Origin: VRUE01 sp035318745
GTDB lineage: Bacteria > Actinomycetota > Thermoleophilia > Solirubrobacterales > 70-9
DNA: 64,000 nt
Assembly (NCBI GenBank): GCA_035318745.1
Contig: DATHEA010000021.1
Coordinates: forward strand, 186,001 to 250,000
Reading direction: 5' to 3'
Made by a program: the position numbers and the translations under genes
Notes under the pieces: model-generated
The model's input: only the letters and a program-made list of their open reading frames with translations
What the model was told of the DNA's origin: nothing
Databases searched by the model: none
Shown here: positions 44,355-52,844 of the stretch, piece after piece
Numbering within the stretch: position 1 is the stretch's first letter
Layout: each line of letters starts with the position of its first letter

Positions 44355-45386
44355 TTAGACGGCCAGCCGGGTGGTCGTTGCAACCAGCCGCTCAAGCAGA
44401 TCGCGAGCCGCGCCGCTGTCGATCGCCGCGGTGGCCCTCTCGACGCCCTCGCCAAGGCTGCCGGCAAGGCCGCCGACGTAGATCGCGGCGCCGGCGTTGA
44501 GCACGACCAGGTCGCGGCGGGCGCCGCTCTCGCCGGCCAGCACCGCGCGCGAAACGGCGGCGTTCGCCTCGGGACTGCCGCCGGCGACCTGCTCCAGCTC
44601 CGCCGTGCCCAGGTCGAATTCGCCAGGCTCGACGAACCACTCCTGCGTGCGGCCGTCGGCGACCTCGATCACCCGCGTGCGAGCCGAGATCGAGAGCTCG
44701 TCGACCCCGTCCTCGGCAGCGACGACCATCGCCCGCACGCTGCCCAGACCGAGCAGTGCCTCGGCGATCGTCTCCTGGTAGTGCCGGTCGGAGACCCCGA
44801 GCAGCTGCCGTTCGGCCCCGGCCGGATTGGTCAGTGGGCCGAGGAAGTTGAAGATCGTGCGCACGCCGAGAGCCTTGCGCACCGGCACCACGTGCGCCAT
44901 CGCGGCGTGGTGGCGGGGGGCGAACATGAAGCCGAAGCCGAGCTCGTCGATGCAGAGCCCGACCCGCGCCGGGTCGAGCTCGATCTCGACTCCGAGCGCT
45001 TCCAGCAGGTCGGCGGAGCCGCAACGGCTGGTGTTGGAGCGGTTGCCGTGCTTGGCGACCGCGCAGCCGGCACCCGCGGCGACCAGTGCCGCCGTGGTCG
45101 AGACATTGAAGGTCGAAGGGCCGCCGCCGGTGCCGGCGGTGTCGACGAGGTCTTCGCGCGAGGTCTCAACGGCGGCAGCGAGCGAACGCATCGTTCGCGC
45201 CAGGCCGACCAGCTCGGGCACAGTCTCGCCCTTCGCCCGCAGGGCAATCAGGAAGGCGCCCGTCTGAACCTCGTCGGTCCGCCCCTCCATGATCTCGGCC
45301 AGGACCGCGGCGGCGTGATCGGTGGTCAGGTGGTCGCCGCTGCAGACCGCGTCGATCGCCCTGCTGACGATGTCGTTAGGCACCAC
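44355..45386 (-). CDS. trpD: Anthranilate phosphoribosyltransferase
   Basis: This enzyme transfers phosphoribose to anthranilate. The 343 residues have the PRPP site DLVDTAGTGGGPSTFNVSTT, VAKHGNRSNTSRCGSADLLE, FMFAPRHHAAMAHVVPVRKA and FNFLGPLTNPAGA, all diagnostic of TrpD. The start is GTG 45386. There are 44 bp to trpG. The stop is TAA at 44355. Confidence 0.96.
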   Translation of the reverse strand: MVPNDIVSRAIDAVCSGDHLTTDHAAAVLAEIMEGRTDEVQTGAFLIALRAKGETVPELVGLARTMRSLAAAVETSREDLVDTAGTGGGPSTFNVSTTAALVAAGAGCAVAKHGNRSNTSRCGSADLLEALGVEIELDPARVGLCIDELGFGFMFAPRHHAAMAHVVPVRKALGVRTIFNFLGPLTNPAGAERQLLGVSDRHYQETIAEALLGLGSVRAMVVAAEDGVDELSISARTRVIEVADGRTQEWFVEPGEFDLGTAELEQVAGGSPEANAAVSRAVLAGESGARRDLVVLNAGAAIYVGGLAGSLGEGVERATAAIDSGAARDLLERLVATTTRLAV

Positions 45387-45430
45387 GGCCTCCCGCCGTA
45401 GAGGTTTGTCCCGCCATCCGGCTCAAAGCT

Positions 45431-46000
45431 CTACCGCACCCCGAGGAAGTTCGCCAGCAGGTGCTTGCCCTGCGGGGTGAGGACCGACTCGGGGTGGAAC
45501 TGGACGCCCTCGGCGGGCAGCTCGCGATGGCGGACTCCCATCACGACGTCGCCGAGGCTGGCGCTCAGCTCCAGCTCGCCAGGCAGGTCGGGGTCGGCCA
45601 CCAGCGAGTGGTAGCGACCGGCGACCAATGGGCTGGGGAGACCTGCGTAGATCGTCCGCCCGTCGTGACTCACCTCGGCATCCTTGCCGTGGATCGGCTC
45701 CCCCTGCACGGTACGACCACCGAACGCCTCGACCAGCGACTGGTGCCCGAGGCAGACGCCCAGCACAGGTGTGCCGGCCTCGGCGAACGCACGGATCGCC
45801 GTGACCGAGATGCCGGCCTCGGTGGGCGTGCAAGGCCCCGGCGAGACGACGAGGCGATCGAGTTCGCGCTCGAGCAGCTCGTCGACCTCGGCGCGGTCGT
45901 TGCGAACCACCTCGATCTCCGCCCCCAGCTCGCCCAGGTACTGGACGAGGTTGTAGGTGAAGCTGTCGTAGTTGTCGATGACGAGAACGCGCACGATCAC
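45431..46000 (-). CDS. trpG: Anthranilate synthase component II (glutamine amidotransferase)
   Basis: This class I amidotransferase feeds ammonia to TrpE. The 189 residues have VIDNYDSFTYNLVQYLGE, the oxyanion motif SPGPCTPTEAG, the nucleophile Cys in VLGVCLGHQSLVEAFGG, and the His-Glu pair in VQFHPESVLTPQG. It can equally serve folate synthesis as PabA. The start is GTG 46000, overlapping the trpE stop as GTGA; a TTG two codons earlier is possible. Confidence 0.94.
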   Translation of the reverse strand: MIVRVLVIDNYDSFTYNLVQYLGELGAEIEVVRNDRAEVDELLERELDRLVVSPGPCTPTEAGISVTAIRAFAEAGTPVLGVCLGHQSLVEAFGGRTVQGEPIHGKDAEVSHDGRTIYAGLPSPLVAGRYHSLVADPDLPGELELSASLGDVVMGVRHRELPAEGVQFHPESVLTPQGKHLLANFLGVR

Positions 46001-47508
46001 GGCCAATCCGGCTGTTCACAGGCCAGCTCGACGGCGCGGAAGACCGCCTTGGCCTTGTTGACCGACTCGTTGTACTCGTAGGCCGGCTTGGCGTCGGCGA
46101 CGGTGCCGCCACCGGCCTGCACGTGGATCTGGCCGTCCTTGACGACGACGGTGCGGATGTGGATCGCCGTGTCGAGATCGCCGTTCCAGGAGAGGTAGCC
46201 GATCGCACCCCCATAGGAGCAGCGCTTGACCGGCTCCAGCTCGTCGATGATCTGCATCGCCCGCACCTTGGGTGCGCCGGAGAGCGTGCCGGCCGGCAGC
46301 GCCGAGCGCAGCACGTCCATCGCTCCGACCCCCTCGCGCAGCGTCCCCGAGACCTGGCTGACGATGTGGAGGACGTGCGAGTAGGTCTCGACGACCATCA
46401 GCTCGTCGACGCCGACCGAGCCGTACGCGCAGACCCGGCCGAGGTCGTTACGGCCGAGGTCGACCAGCATCACGTGCTCGGCCCGCTCCTTGGGATCGTT
46501 GACGAGCTTCTCGGCGAGGCGCCGGTCCTCCTCCTCGTCGCTGCCGCGCGGGTAGGTGCCGGCGATCGGCCGCGTCTCCACCCGCCGCCCCTGCACCTTG
46601 ACCAGCGGCTCGGGCGAGGCGCCGGCGATCTGGAAGTCGCCGAACTCGAGGAAGTACATGTAGGGAGAGGGATTGACCGCGCGCAGGCCACGGTAGACCG
46701 AGAAGGCTTCCACCGGGGCCGGAGCGGAGAAACGCTGGGAGGGGACGACCTGGAAAGCGTCGCCGGCGTGGACGTACTCGACGATCCGCTCCACCGCCGC
46801 TTCGAACTCCTCGCGCTCCATGCCAGAGACGAAGCGCGGCGCCTCGGCAACCGCGGGGCTCGCCGGCACCGGCACGGCTCCCCGCAGACGCTCGCGCACC
46901 TCCGCGATCGTCGCCACCGAGCGCTCGTAGGCAGCGTCGATCCCGCCCTCGTCGTCGGCAAAGGCACAGGACATGATCGTCAGCTCGTGGCGCAGGTGGT
47001 CGAAGACGAGCAGGACGTCGGTGATCATCAGCGCCATGTCGGGCAGCCCGAGTGGGTCGGGGTTGGGCGCGGCGAGCGGCTCCACGGTGCGCACCAGGTC
47101 ATAGCCGAAGAAACCGACGGCGCCACCGGCGAAGGGCGGCAGGCCCTCGACCGGGGCGAGCCGGAAGCGGGCGAGGCTCTCAGCTGCGGCGGCGTAGGGG
47201 TCGGGGGCCTCGTGCTCGTCCCCACCCGTCTCGCTCAGGATTCCGTCGCTCCAGCGCAGCACCGAGCGCGGACGAATGCCGACGAAGGAGTAGCGACCCA
47301 CCTGACCCTGCTCAGCCGACTCGAGCAGGAAGCAGGGGGCCCCCTCGGGCTCACCGGCGCGCAGCTTGAGGAAGGCCGAGACGGGCGTCTCGCAATCATC
47401 GACAAAACGTGTACGGACGGGGACGACATTGCCCTCGGCAGCAAGCACCCGGGCCTCGTCGAGACTGGGCTCGATCCGCAACTCCGCGGTGTCAGCTGCG
47501 ACGGCCAT
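45997..47508 (-). CDS. trpE: Anthranilate synthase component I
   Basis: This enzyme converts chorismate to anthranilate. The 503 residues have the N-terminal feedback-site-like ESAEQGQVGRYSFVGIRP, then the chorismate-binding core with FQVVPSQRFSAP, RPIAGTYPRGSDEEEDRRLA, DLGRNDLGRV, LPAGTLSGAPKVRAMQIIDE and YGGAIGYLSWNGDLDTAIHI. The LLES-type element for Trp inhibition (here LLESAEQG) suggests allosteric control. The ATG start overlaps the hisIE stop by 17 nt. Confidence 0.96.
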   Translation of the reverse strand: MAVAADTAELRIEPSLDEARVLAAEGNVVPVRTRFVDDCETPVSAFLKLRAGEPEGAPCFLLESAEQGQVGRYSFVGIRPRSVLRWSDGILSETGGDEHEAPDPYAAAAESLARFRLAPVEGLPPFAGGAVGFFGYDLVRTVEPLAAPNPDPLGLPDMALMITDVLLVFDHLRHELTIMSCAFADDEGGIDAAYERSVATIAEVRERLRGAVPVPASPAVAEAPRFVSGMEREEFEAAVERIVEYVHAGDAFQVVPSQRFSAPAPVEAFSVYRGLRAVNPSPYMYFLEFGDFQIAGASPEPLVKVQGRRVETRPIAGTYPRGSDEEEDRRLAEKLVNDPKERAEHVMLVDLGRNDLGRVCAYGSVGVDELMVVETYSHVLHIVSQVSGTLREGVGAMDVLRSALPAGTLSGAPKVRAMQIIDELEPVKRCSYGGAIGYLSWNGDLDTAIHIRTVVVKDGQIHVQAGGGTVADAKPAYEYNESVNKAKAVFRAVELACEQPDWP

Positions 47509-48103
47509 TGAGGACCTCCATCACGGCGGCCTGGGAGACCTCGCGCGAGGCCAGCAGCACGCTGAGGTGGTAGAGCAGATCGGCGGCCTCTTCGGCGACA
47601 CGCTCGTCGGACTCCTCGCGCGCCGCGCGCACGATCTCCTCGGCCTCCTCCTCGACCTTCTCGCCGATCGATTTCGGGTCGTCGAGCAGCTTCACCGTGT
47701 AGCTGCCCTCGGGCCGCTCTGCAGCACGACTGCGCAGCGTGCGCTGCAGCACGGACAGGGCCTCGTACGGGACAGGCGCCGGCTCATCGCCCTCCAACTC
47801 TCGGTAGAAGCATGAGCGCTCACCCGTGTGGCAGGCGGGGCCGGTCGGCTCGACCAGGGCAAGGATCGCGTCGCCGTCGCAGTCGTAGCGCAGCTGCCTC
47901 AGCTTCAGCACATTGCCCGACTCTTCGCCTTTGCGCCATATCCGATCGCGCGAACGGCTGAAGAAGTGCACCTCACCGCTCTCGACGGTCAGCCGCAACG
48001 ACTCCTCGTTGGCATAGGCCAGCGTCAGCACCTCACCGCTGTCGGCGTCCTGGGCCACGCACGGCACCAAGCCGCGCTCGTCGAACTGCACCTCGTCGAA
48101 CAT
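47492..48103 (-). CDS. hisIE: Bifunctional HisI-HisE (phosphoribosyl-AMP cyclohydrolase / -ATP pyrophosphatase)
   Basis: These are two steps of histidine synthesis in one 203-residue protein. The HisI domain (about 1-110) has VAQDADSGEVLTLAYANEES, VHFFSRSRDRIWRKGEESGN, DCDGDAILALVEPTGPACHT and ERSCFYREL with metal-binding Asp and Cys residues. The HisE domain (about 115-203) has YTVKLLDDPKSIGEKVEEEA and EEAADLLYHLSVLL. The fusion is common in Proteobacteria and some Firmicutes; Actinobacteria more often have separate genes. It leads the trp run. Confidence 0.93.
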   Translation of the reverse strand: MFDEVQFDERGLVPCVAQDADSGEVLTLAYANEESLRLTVESGEVHFFSRSRDRIWRKGEESGNVLKLRQLRYDCDGDAILALVEPTGPACHTGERSCFYRELEGDEPAPVPYEALSVLQRTLRSRAAERPEGSYTVKLLDDPKSIGEKVEEEAEEIVRAAREESDERVAEEAADLLYHLSVLLASREVSQAAVMEVLNGRRS

Positions 48104-48116
48104 CAGAGCATCGTAG

Positions 48117-49010
48117 TTACTCGATGCCGAGTCGATCCAGGAGTCCCTCGTCGCGGCGCCAGTGGCTGCGCACGCGGATCTTCAGGTCGAGGTGGACCTT
48201 TGCGCCCAGCTCGGCCTCCAGCGAGCTGCGGGCGGCGGTGCCAACCTCGCCTATCTTCCTGCCGCCCTTGCCGATCAGGATGCCCTTTTGCGACTCGGTC
48301 TCCGCCCATACCTCGGCGCGCACGGTGACCAGGCCGTCCTCGCGCCGCTCGAGCTCCTTGACCTGCACCTCGACCGAGTGCGGAATCTCGTCGCGGGTCC
48401 GGTTGAGGACCTGCTCGCGGATCAGCTCGGCGAGCATGGTCTCGCTCGACTGGTCGCTGTGATCCTCCGGCGGGTAGAGGTAGGGGCCCTCGGGGACGAG
48501 CTCGGCCAACCGCTGCACCAGGACGTCGAGGCCTTTGCCGCCACGGGCGCTGATCGGAAATACCTCGTCCACGCCCTCCAAGTCGGCGGCCTCGGACAGC
48601 ACCGGCACCAGCTGGTTGGGCCCGACCGTGTCGATCTTGTTGACCGCGCAAATCGTCGGCAGCTTGCTGTTCGCCTCGACCAGCGCGCGGGCGATGAAGC
48701 GGTCGCCGGGCCCGATCCCCTCCTGCCCGTTGACGACCAGCAGGGCAAGGTCGGAGTCGGCCAGCTCGCGCTCGACCCGGTGCTGCATCCGCTCGGTCAG
48801 CACGTCGCGCGGCTTCTGCACTCCGGGCAGATCGACGAGGACGAGCTGGGAGCCCGCCTCGACGTCGGTGGCGATGCCGCGGATCGCCCGCCGCGTCGTC
48901 TGCGGGCGCATCGAGACGATCGCGACGCGGCTGCCGACGATCGCGTTGACCAGGGTCGACTTGCCGACGTTGGGACGGCCGGCCAGCCCGACGAAACCGG
49001 CGCGGGTCAC
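48117..49010 (-). CDS. era: GTPase Era
   Basis: This essential GTPase matures 16S rRNA and the 30S subunit. The 297 residues show G1 GLAGRPNVGKSTLVNAIVGS, G3 VLVDLPGVQKPRD, G4 AVNKIDTV and G5 FPISARGGKGLDVLVQRL. A C-terminal KH domain follows, with ILIGKGGRKIGEVGTAARSS. The start is GTG 49010, overlapping the ybeY stop. The remaining frame upstream lies in ybeY. Confidence 0.96.
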   Translation of the reverse strand: MTRAGFVGLAGRPNVGKSTLVNAIVGSRVAIVSMRPQTTRRAIRGIATDVEAGSQLVLVDLPGVQKPRDVLTERMQHRVERELADSDLALLVVNGQEGIGPGDRFIARALVEANSKLPTICAVNKIDTVGPNQLVPVLSEAADLEGVDEVFPISARGGKGLDVLVQRLAELVPEGPYLYPPEDHSDQSSETMLAELIREQVLNRTRDEIPHSVEVQVKELERREDGLVTVRAEVWAETESQKGILIGKGGRKIGEVGTAARSSLEAELGAKVHLDLKIRVRSHWRRDEGLLDRLGIE

Positions 49011-49372
49011 CGCAACCCCACCATCACGCGATCCTGCAATGCGAGCATCTCGCCCTCGTCGCTCTCGTGGTCCATGCCGCAGAGGTGCAGGGTGCCGTGA
49101 ACTGCCGCCTCGACGACATCGGTGCAATGTTCCGGGCAGATCGTGACGTCGCCCAGCTCGCGCGGCCCAGCGGTCGGCCCGGCGCCGTCGAGCGGGAACG
49201 CCAGCACGTCGGTTGGAGCGTCCTTTCCGCGGTGGACGCGGTTGAGCTCACGGATCCGCTCGGCATCGACCAGCTCGACCGCGATGTGCCCGTCGGCGAC
49301 GCCCGCCGCCGCCAACGCCGCCGCCACCGCGTCGCGCAGCTCGGCCGGCACGTCGGCGAGGTCAACCCCCAT
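49007..49372 (-). CDS. ybeY: Endoribonuclease YbeY (rRNA maturation factor)
   Basis: This zinc-dependent single-strand RNase is involved in 16S rRNA 3' end maturation. The 121 residues end with the metal motif HGTLHLCGMDHESDEGEM (H-G-x-x-H-L-x-G-x-D-H) and have the characteristic RIRELNRVHRGKDAPTDVLA before it. It is somewhat shorter than the usual 150, mainly at the N-terminus. The start is ATG 49372, inside the phoH end. phoH-ybeY-era is a conserved order. Confidence 0.92.
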   Translation of the reverse strand: MGVDLADVPAELRDAVAAALAAAGVADGHIAVELVDAERIRELNRVHRGKDAPTDVLAFPLDGAGPTAGPRELGDVTICPEHCTDVVEAAVHGTLHLCGMDHESDEGEMLALQDRVMVGLR

Positions 49373-50339
49373 CCGCCGCCGGCGGCTGTCCGCCCTGTTG
49401 GCGCTCGGCGTGCTCGCCGTAGGCGGCGACGATCCGCTGCACCAGCTTGTGACGGACGACGTCCTCGCCGCCGAAGCGGACGAAGGAGATGTCCTGCACC
49501 TCACTGAGGATGTCGCGGACGACGACGAGGCCGGAGCGCTGATCCGTCGGCAAATCGATCTGGGTGACGTCGCCGGTGACGACCATGCGCGAGTTGAAGC
49601 CGAGCCGGGTAAGGAACATCTTCATCTGCTCGGGGCTGGTGTTCTGCGCCTCGTCGAGGATGACGAAGGAGTCGTTGAGGGTGCGACCGCGCATGAAGGC
49701 GAGCGGCGCCACCTCGATGACGCCGCGCTCGAAGTAACCGTTGACGCGGTCCGGATCGAGCATGTCGTAGAGCGCGTCGAAGAGGGGTCGCAGATAGGGA
49801 TCGACCTTGGCTTGGATGTCACCGGGCAGGAAGCCGAGCCGCTCGCCGGCCTCGACCGCCGGCCGGGTGAGGATGATCCGCTGCACTTCCTTCTCGGCAA
49901 GGGCGTGTGCCGCCATCGCCACGGCGAGGAAGGTCTTGCCGGTGCCGGCGGGGCCGATGCCGAAGGTGATCGTGTGGCGGCGGATCGAGTCGACGTAGCG
50001 CTTCTGGTTGAGCGTCTTCGGCGCCACCTTGGTGTTGCGGTGCCGCCAGACGACGTCCTCGAGGATCTCGGCCGGGCTCTCGTCGGCGTCGAGCGCACCG
50101 GTCACCGCTTCGATCGTCCCGGGAGCGACCTCGTGCCCTTGCTCGATCAGATCGACCAGCTCGTCGACCACCGTGGCTGCTGTCTGCACGTCGGTCGAGT
50201 CGCCGTCGAGGGTGAGGACGTTGCCGCGCAGGTGGAAGTCGCAGTCGAGGCGGCCGCGCAGCGCCCGCAGGACGGCATCCTCAGAGCCGGCCAGCTCGGC
50301 GGCCACGGTGTTGTCGAGGGTCAGCTGCCTACGAGCCAA
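49362..50339 (-). CDS. phoH: PhoH-family ATPase
   Basis: The 325-residue PhoH-like P-loop protein has an N-terminal KH-like part and the ATPase core. Walker A is ITFGIGPAGTGKTFLAVAMA, followed by ILTRPAVEAGERLGFLPGD, FMRGRTLNDSFVILDEAQNT (Walker B) and MVVTGDVTQIDLP. It is probably RNA-associated given its fixed link with ybeY and era. The start is TTG 50339, within the yqeY end. Confidence 0.93.
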   Translation of the reverse strand: MARRQLTLDNTVAAELAGSEDAVLRALRGRLDCDFHLRGNVLTLDGDSTDVQTAATVVDELVDLIEQGHEVAPGTIEAVTGALDADESPAEILEDVVWRHRNTKVAPKTLNQKRYVDSIRRHTITFGIGPAGTGKTFLAVAMAAHALAEKEVQRIILTRPAVEAGERLGFLPGDIQAKVDPYLRPLFDALYDMLDPDRVNGYFERGVIEVAPLAFMRGRTLNDSFVILDEAQNTSPEQMKMFLTRLGFNSRMVVTGDVTQIDLPTDQRSGLVVVRDILSEVQDISFVRFGGEDVVRHKLVQRIVAAYGEHAERQQGGQPPAADGG

Positions 50340-50760
50340 GTTTCTCTCGCACCGCCGCGCTCACCCGCTTGCCGTCGGCCCGCCCGCCGAGCTTCGGCAT
50401 CAGCGCCGACATCACCTGCCCCATCTGCTTCTGCTCGGTGGCGCCCGTCTCGGCGACCGCCGCTTCGACCAGCTCGGTCAGCTCCTCGTCGGATAGCTGC
50501 GCCGGCAAGTAGGCCTCGATCAGCTCGGCCTCGAAATGCTCCGCGGCCGCCTGCTCGGTCCGACCCGCCTCGTGGTAGGCATCGGCCGCCTCCAACCGCT
50601 TCTTGCGCTCGCGCTGCAGGACCGCAACCTCGTCGCCATTACCCAGCTTGGCGTCCTGCTGCAGCGAGTCGACGACCATTCGCAATGCGGCGGCACGCTC
50701 GCGCTCGCCGGCTTTCATCGCCGTGCGCACGTCTGCCTGCACCTGCTCCAGAACGCTCAT
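50329..50760 (-). CDS. yqeY: YqeY/GatB-like domain protein
   Basis: The 143-residue helical protein belongs to the YqeY family, related to the GatB tail domain that contacts tRNA. MSVLEQVQADVRTAMKAGER and ERAAALRMVVDSLQQDAKL open it. YLPAQLSDEELTELVEAAVA and MGQVMSALMPKLGGRADGKR are typical. The start is ATG 50760; upstream bases belong to the PIN gene. The function in the cell is not established. Confidence 0.9.
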   Translation of the reverse strand: MSVLEQVQADVRTAMKAGERERAAALRMVVDSLQQDAKLGNGDEVAVLQRERKKRLEAADAYHEAGRTEQAAAEHFEAELIEAYLPAQLSDEELTELVEAAVAETGATEQKQMGQVMSALMPKLGGRADGKRVSAAVREKLGS

Positions 50761-50765
50761 CCCGT

Positions 50766-51182
50766 CTAAGGGTAGTTGGCGGCGTCGGGCGCCACAGCGA
50801 GGCCCTTGGAAACCAGATCGGCGATGTCGGCACTGACCAGGCTCCAGCCGTAGCGGCGGGCCGCCGCTACGTAGGCCGCGTCGTAGGCGGTGAGGTCGTG
50901 CACGACAGCGACCTCGAGCGCAGACTCGATCAGATCGGGGTCCACCGCGAGCAGGCTTTCCCGGCATCGCTTCACGATCAACTTCACCAAGAAGCGCCCC
51001 TCGGTGGGCTGACTGCGCTTCGGCCCCATCGTGTTGGCGACCTCGTAAAGGGTCAGGTCAAGCGCCCCCACCGGATGGTTGAAATCTCGGACGATCGAGC
51101 GCGCGGCCACGTGGTACTTGTCTTCCGGCGTCGCGGCCGCCACCCAGACGCTCGCATCCACCAGCGTCTTAGTGCGATTCAC
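50766..51182 (-). CDS. PIN-domain toxin, VapC-like
   Basis: This is a putative ribonuclease toxin of a type II toxin-antitoxin pair. The 138 residues have the first acid in LVDASVWVAAATPEDKYH, the Glu in LTLYEVANTMG, and the later acids in VVHDLTAYDAAYVAAARRYG and SLVSADIADL, the four acids of PIN nucleases. The GTG start overlaps the antitoxin stop by 14 nt, which is typical of vapBC. The target RNA is unknown. Confidence 0.88.
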   Translation of the reverse strand: MNRTKTLVDASVWVAAATPEDKYHVAARSIVRDFNHPVGALDLTLYEVANTMGPKRSQPTEGRFLVKLIVKRCRESLLAVDPDLIESALEVAVVHDLTAYDAAYVAAARRYGWSLVSADIADLVSKGLAVAPDAANYP

Positions 51183-51399
51183 GGTCTTCTCGAATCAGCC
51201 TGACCGAATCGCCGCCGAAGGGAGCGGTCGCATTGTCAAGGAGGTCTTCGAGCTCTTCGCGCTCACGTGACTGTGCCGCGTCCAACTCGCGCTCGGCAAG
51301 CCGACGCAGAAAGCCGCTGCGCGTCTCCCGGTTGGCGCGCGCCTGGGCGTCGAGCCGGTCGAGGAGGTCGTCGGGCATTGAGATCATCACCTTGGCCAC
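51169..51399 (-). CDS. Ribbon-helix-helix antitoxin
   Basis: The 76-residue protein starts VAKVMISMPDDLLDRLDAQA, a ribbon-helix-helix dimer motif, then RANRETRSGFLRRLAEREL. A C-terminal acidic tail (EELEDLLDNATAPFGGDSVR) would wrap the PIN toxin. The start chosen is GTG 51399. A TATACT element places the transcription start on that codon, so the mRNA may be leaderless. ATG 51447 is the alternative and would add 16 residues. Confidence 0.85.
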   Translation of the reverse strand: MAKVMISMPDDLLDRLDAQARANRETRSGFLRRLAERELDAAQSREREELEDLLDNATAPFGGDSVRLIREDRESH

Positions 51400-51405
51400 A
51401 GGATG

Positions 51406-51411
51406 AGTATA
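51406..51411 (-). promoter_or_regulatory. -10 element of the toxin-antitoxin pair
   Basis: TATACT on the minus strand ends 6 bases before the GTG at 51399. The expected start of transcription coincides with the first codon. The -35 region is poor (CGATTT). A perfect palindrome GAGAATTCTC at 51502-51511, about 100 bases upstream, may be an operator. Confidence 0.5.
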
Positions 51412-51523
51412 TATGGTATTGCCAGATGAAATCGTTGTAGTCGTCATGGCTGGACGCTCCCAGATCGGGACGCACGAGTGGGTGGAGAACGTGCCAACTC
51501 TGAGAATTCTCTGACCCGAAAGA

Positions 51524-52321
51524 TCAGCCAGAGACTGGAATGTCGATCCGCTCCACCTCACCGAGGGGCATCTGCAGGAAGCGCGTACCCAGCTCGCGGA
51601 AGGAATCGACCTCGCCGCTGCAGAGGAAGCGGTACTCGCCTTCGCCGTCGGGGGAGCGCGCCAATCCGGCCGACTCGAGTGTCCGCTGAACCGCCGCGGC
51701 AACCGCGTGACCGCCGCTGACCAGGCGTACGTCACGGCCAAGGATGCGTTGCAGCATCGGCGCAACCAGCGGGTAGTGGGTGCAGCCGAGGATCAAGGTG
51801 TCGACCTCGGCGCGCTTCAACGGCGCGCAGTAGGCACGGGCCATCTCGAGTACGCCCTGGTCGAAGGAAGAGCCGTCCTGGATGAAGGGCGCCAGGTCGG
51901 GAGCCTCGACTTCGGTCACCGCAAGCGCCCGGCCCTGGGTCTCCAGGGCGCGTCGGTAGGCGCCGCTCTCGACCGTATTCGGGGTCGCCAACACGCCGAC
52001 CCTGCCACTGTCGGTGATCGCTGCGGCGATCTCGGCCTGCGGCTCGACCACCGGAACCACCTCTACCCCATGTTCCGCCGCGACTTCGCGCGCCACCCCC
52101 TCGCCGATCGAGGTCGCCGTGTTACAGGCGATCACCAGTAGCTTCGCGCCACCCACCAGCAGCAGCGTCGCGATCGCCCGGATTCGCTCGCGCAGCCGCT
52201 CCGGATCACGCGTCCCGTAGGGAAACATCGCCGTGTCGCCGAGGTAGATGAAGTCCTCCTCCGGCAGCGATACCAGGCACTCGTGCAGCACGGTGAGGCC
52301 GCCAACGCCGGAATCGAACAT
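51524..52321 (-). CDS. murI: Glutamate racemase
   Basis: This enzyme makes D-glutamate for peptidoglycan (the substrate of MurD). The 265 residues have MFDSGVGGLTVLHECL (catalytic Asp and Ser region), DTAMFPYG, the first catalytic Cys in VIACNTATS and the second in LILGCTHYPLVAP. The first ATG is at the FDSG motif, so a few residues usually found before it (for example PIA) are coded upstream but have no ATG, GTG or TTG start. Confidence 0.94.
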   Translation of the reverse strand: MFDSGVGGLTVLHECLVSLPEEDFIYLGDTAMFPYGTRDPERLRERIRAIATLLLVGGAKLLVIACNTATSIGEGVAREVAAEHGVEVVPVVEPQAEIAAAITDSGRVGVLATPNTVESGAYRRALETQGRALAVTEVEAPDLAPFIQDGSSFDQGVLEMARAYCAPLKRAEVDTLILGCTHYPLVAPMLQRILGRDVRLVSGGHAVAAAVQRTLESAGLARSPDGEGEYRFLCSGEVDSFRELGTRFLQMPLGEVERIDIPVSG

Positions 52322-52341
52322 CGCGATCGGCTGCGAGGCGT

Positions 52342-52839
52342 CTAGAGAAATGGTTTGTACGCCATGAAGAAGATCGCCACCACAACGATCAGACCCGCGA
52401 GCGTGCCGACTTTGCCGATCCGGTCGCCGAGCGCTTCGAACTCATCGCTGAGCCTGTCACCCGCTTTCAGATCACGCTCGGCCAGCGCTTTGGCCTCACG
52501 GACCTTCGGCTGGAAGAAGGCATGCTGGAGGCCGAAGAGGACGATGATCGCGAGGAAGCCAATACTGATGAAAGCGTCGCTGGTCTCCCAGGGCCCGTCG
52601 GAGAGAAGGTAGATCCCGGCCAGCAGCAAAACGATCATCCCCGGGTTGACCAGGTACTTGTCGACTTTCTGAATCCCGGCCATGATCGCCGGAGTGGCGC
52701 GCGGATACTGCGGCACTACGGAGAAGAAGAAGGCATAGCCGAAGGTCGGGCCGAATGCCAGCACGACCGCAAGAATGTGCAGGAAGAGCGCAATCTTGTA
52801 TCCGGGGTCGACAATCGTCGCCAGCATCGGCGGAAACAT
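52342..52839 (-). CDS. DUF2269-type integral membrane protein
   Basis: The 165-residue protein has four TM helices: YKIALFLHILAVVLAFGPTF, MIVLLLAGIYLLSD, ISIGFLAIIVLFGLQHAFF and LAGLIVVVAIFFMAYKPFL. The helix-1 histidine and general layout fit DUF2269/CopD-like small membrane proteins. The function is unknown. The start is ATG 52839 (MFPPMLATIVD); an ATG four codons later and a GTG in the prmA end are alternatives. Confidence 0.75.
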   Translation of the reverse strand: MFPPMLATIVDPGYKIALFLHILAVVLAFGPTFGYAFFFSVVPQYPRATPAIMAGIQKVDKYLVNPGMIVLLLAGIYLLSDGPWETSDAFISIGFLAIIVLFGLQHAFFQPKVREAKALAERDLKAGDRLSDEFEALGDRIGKVGTLAGLIVVVAIFFMAYKPFL

Positions 52840-52844
52840 ACCCG

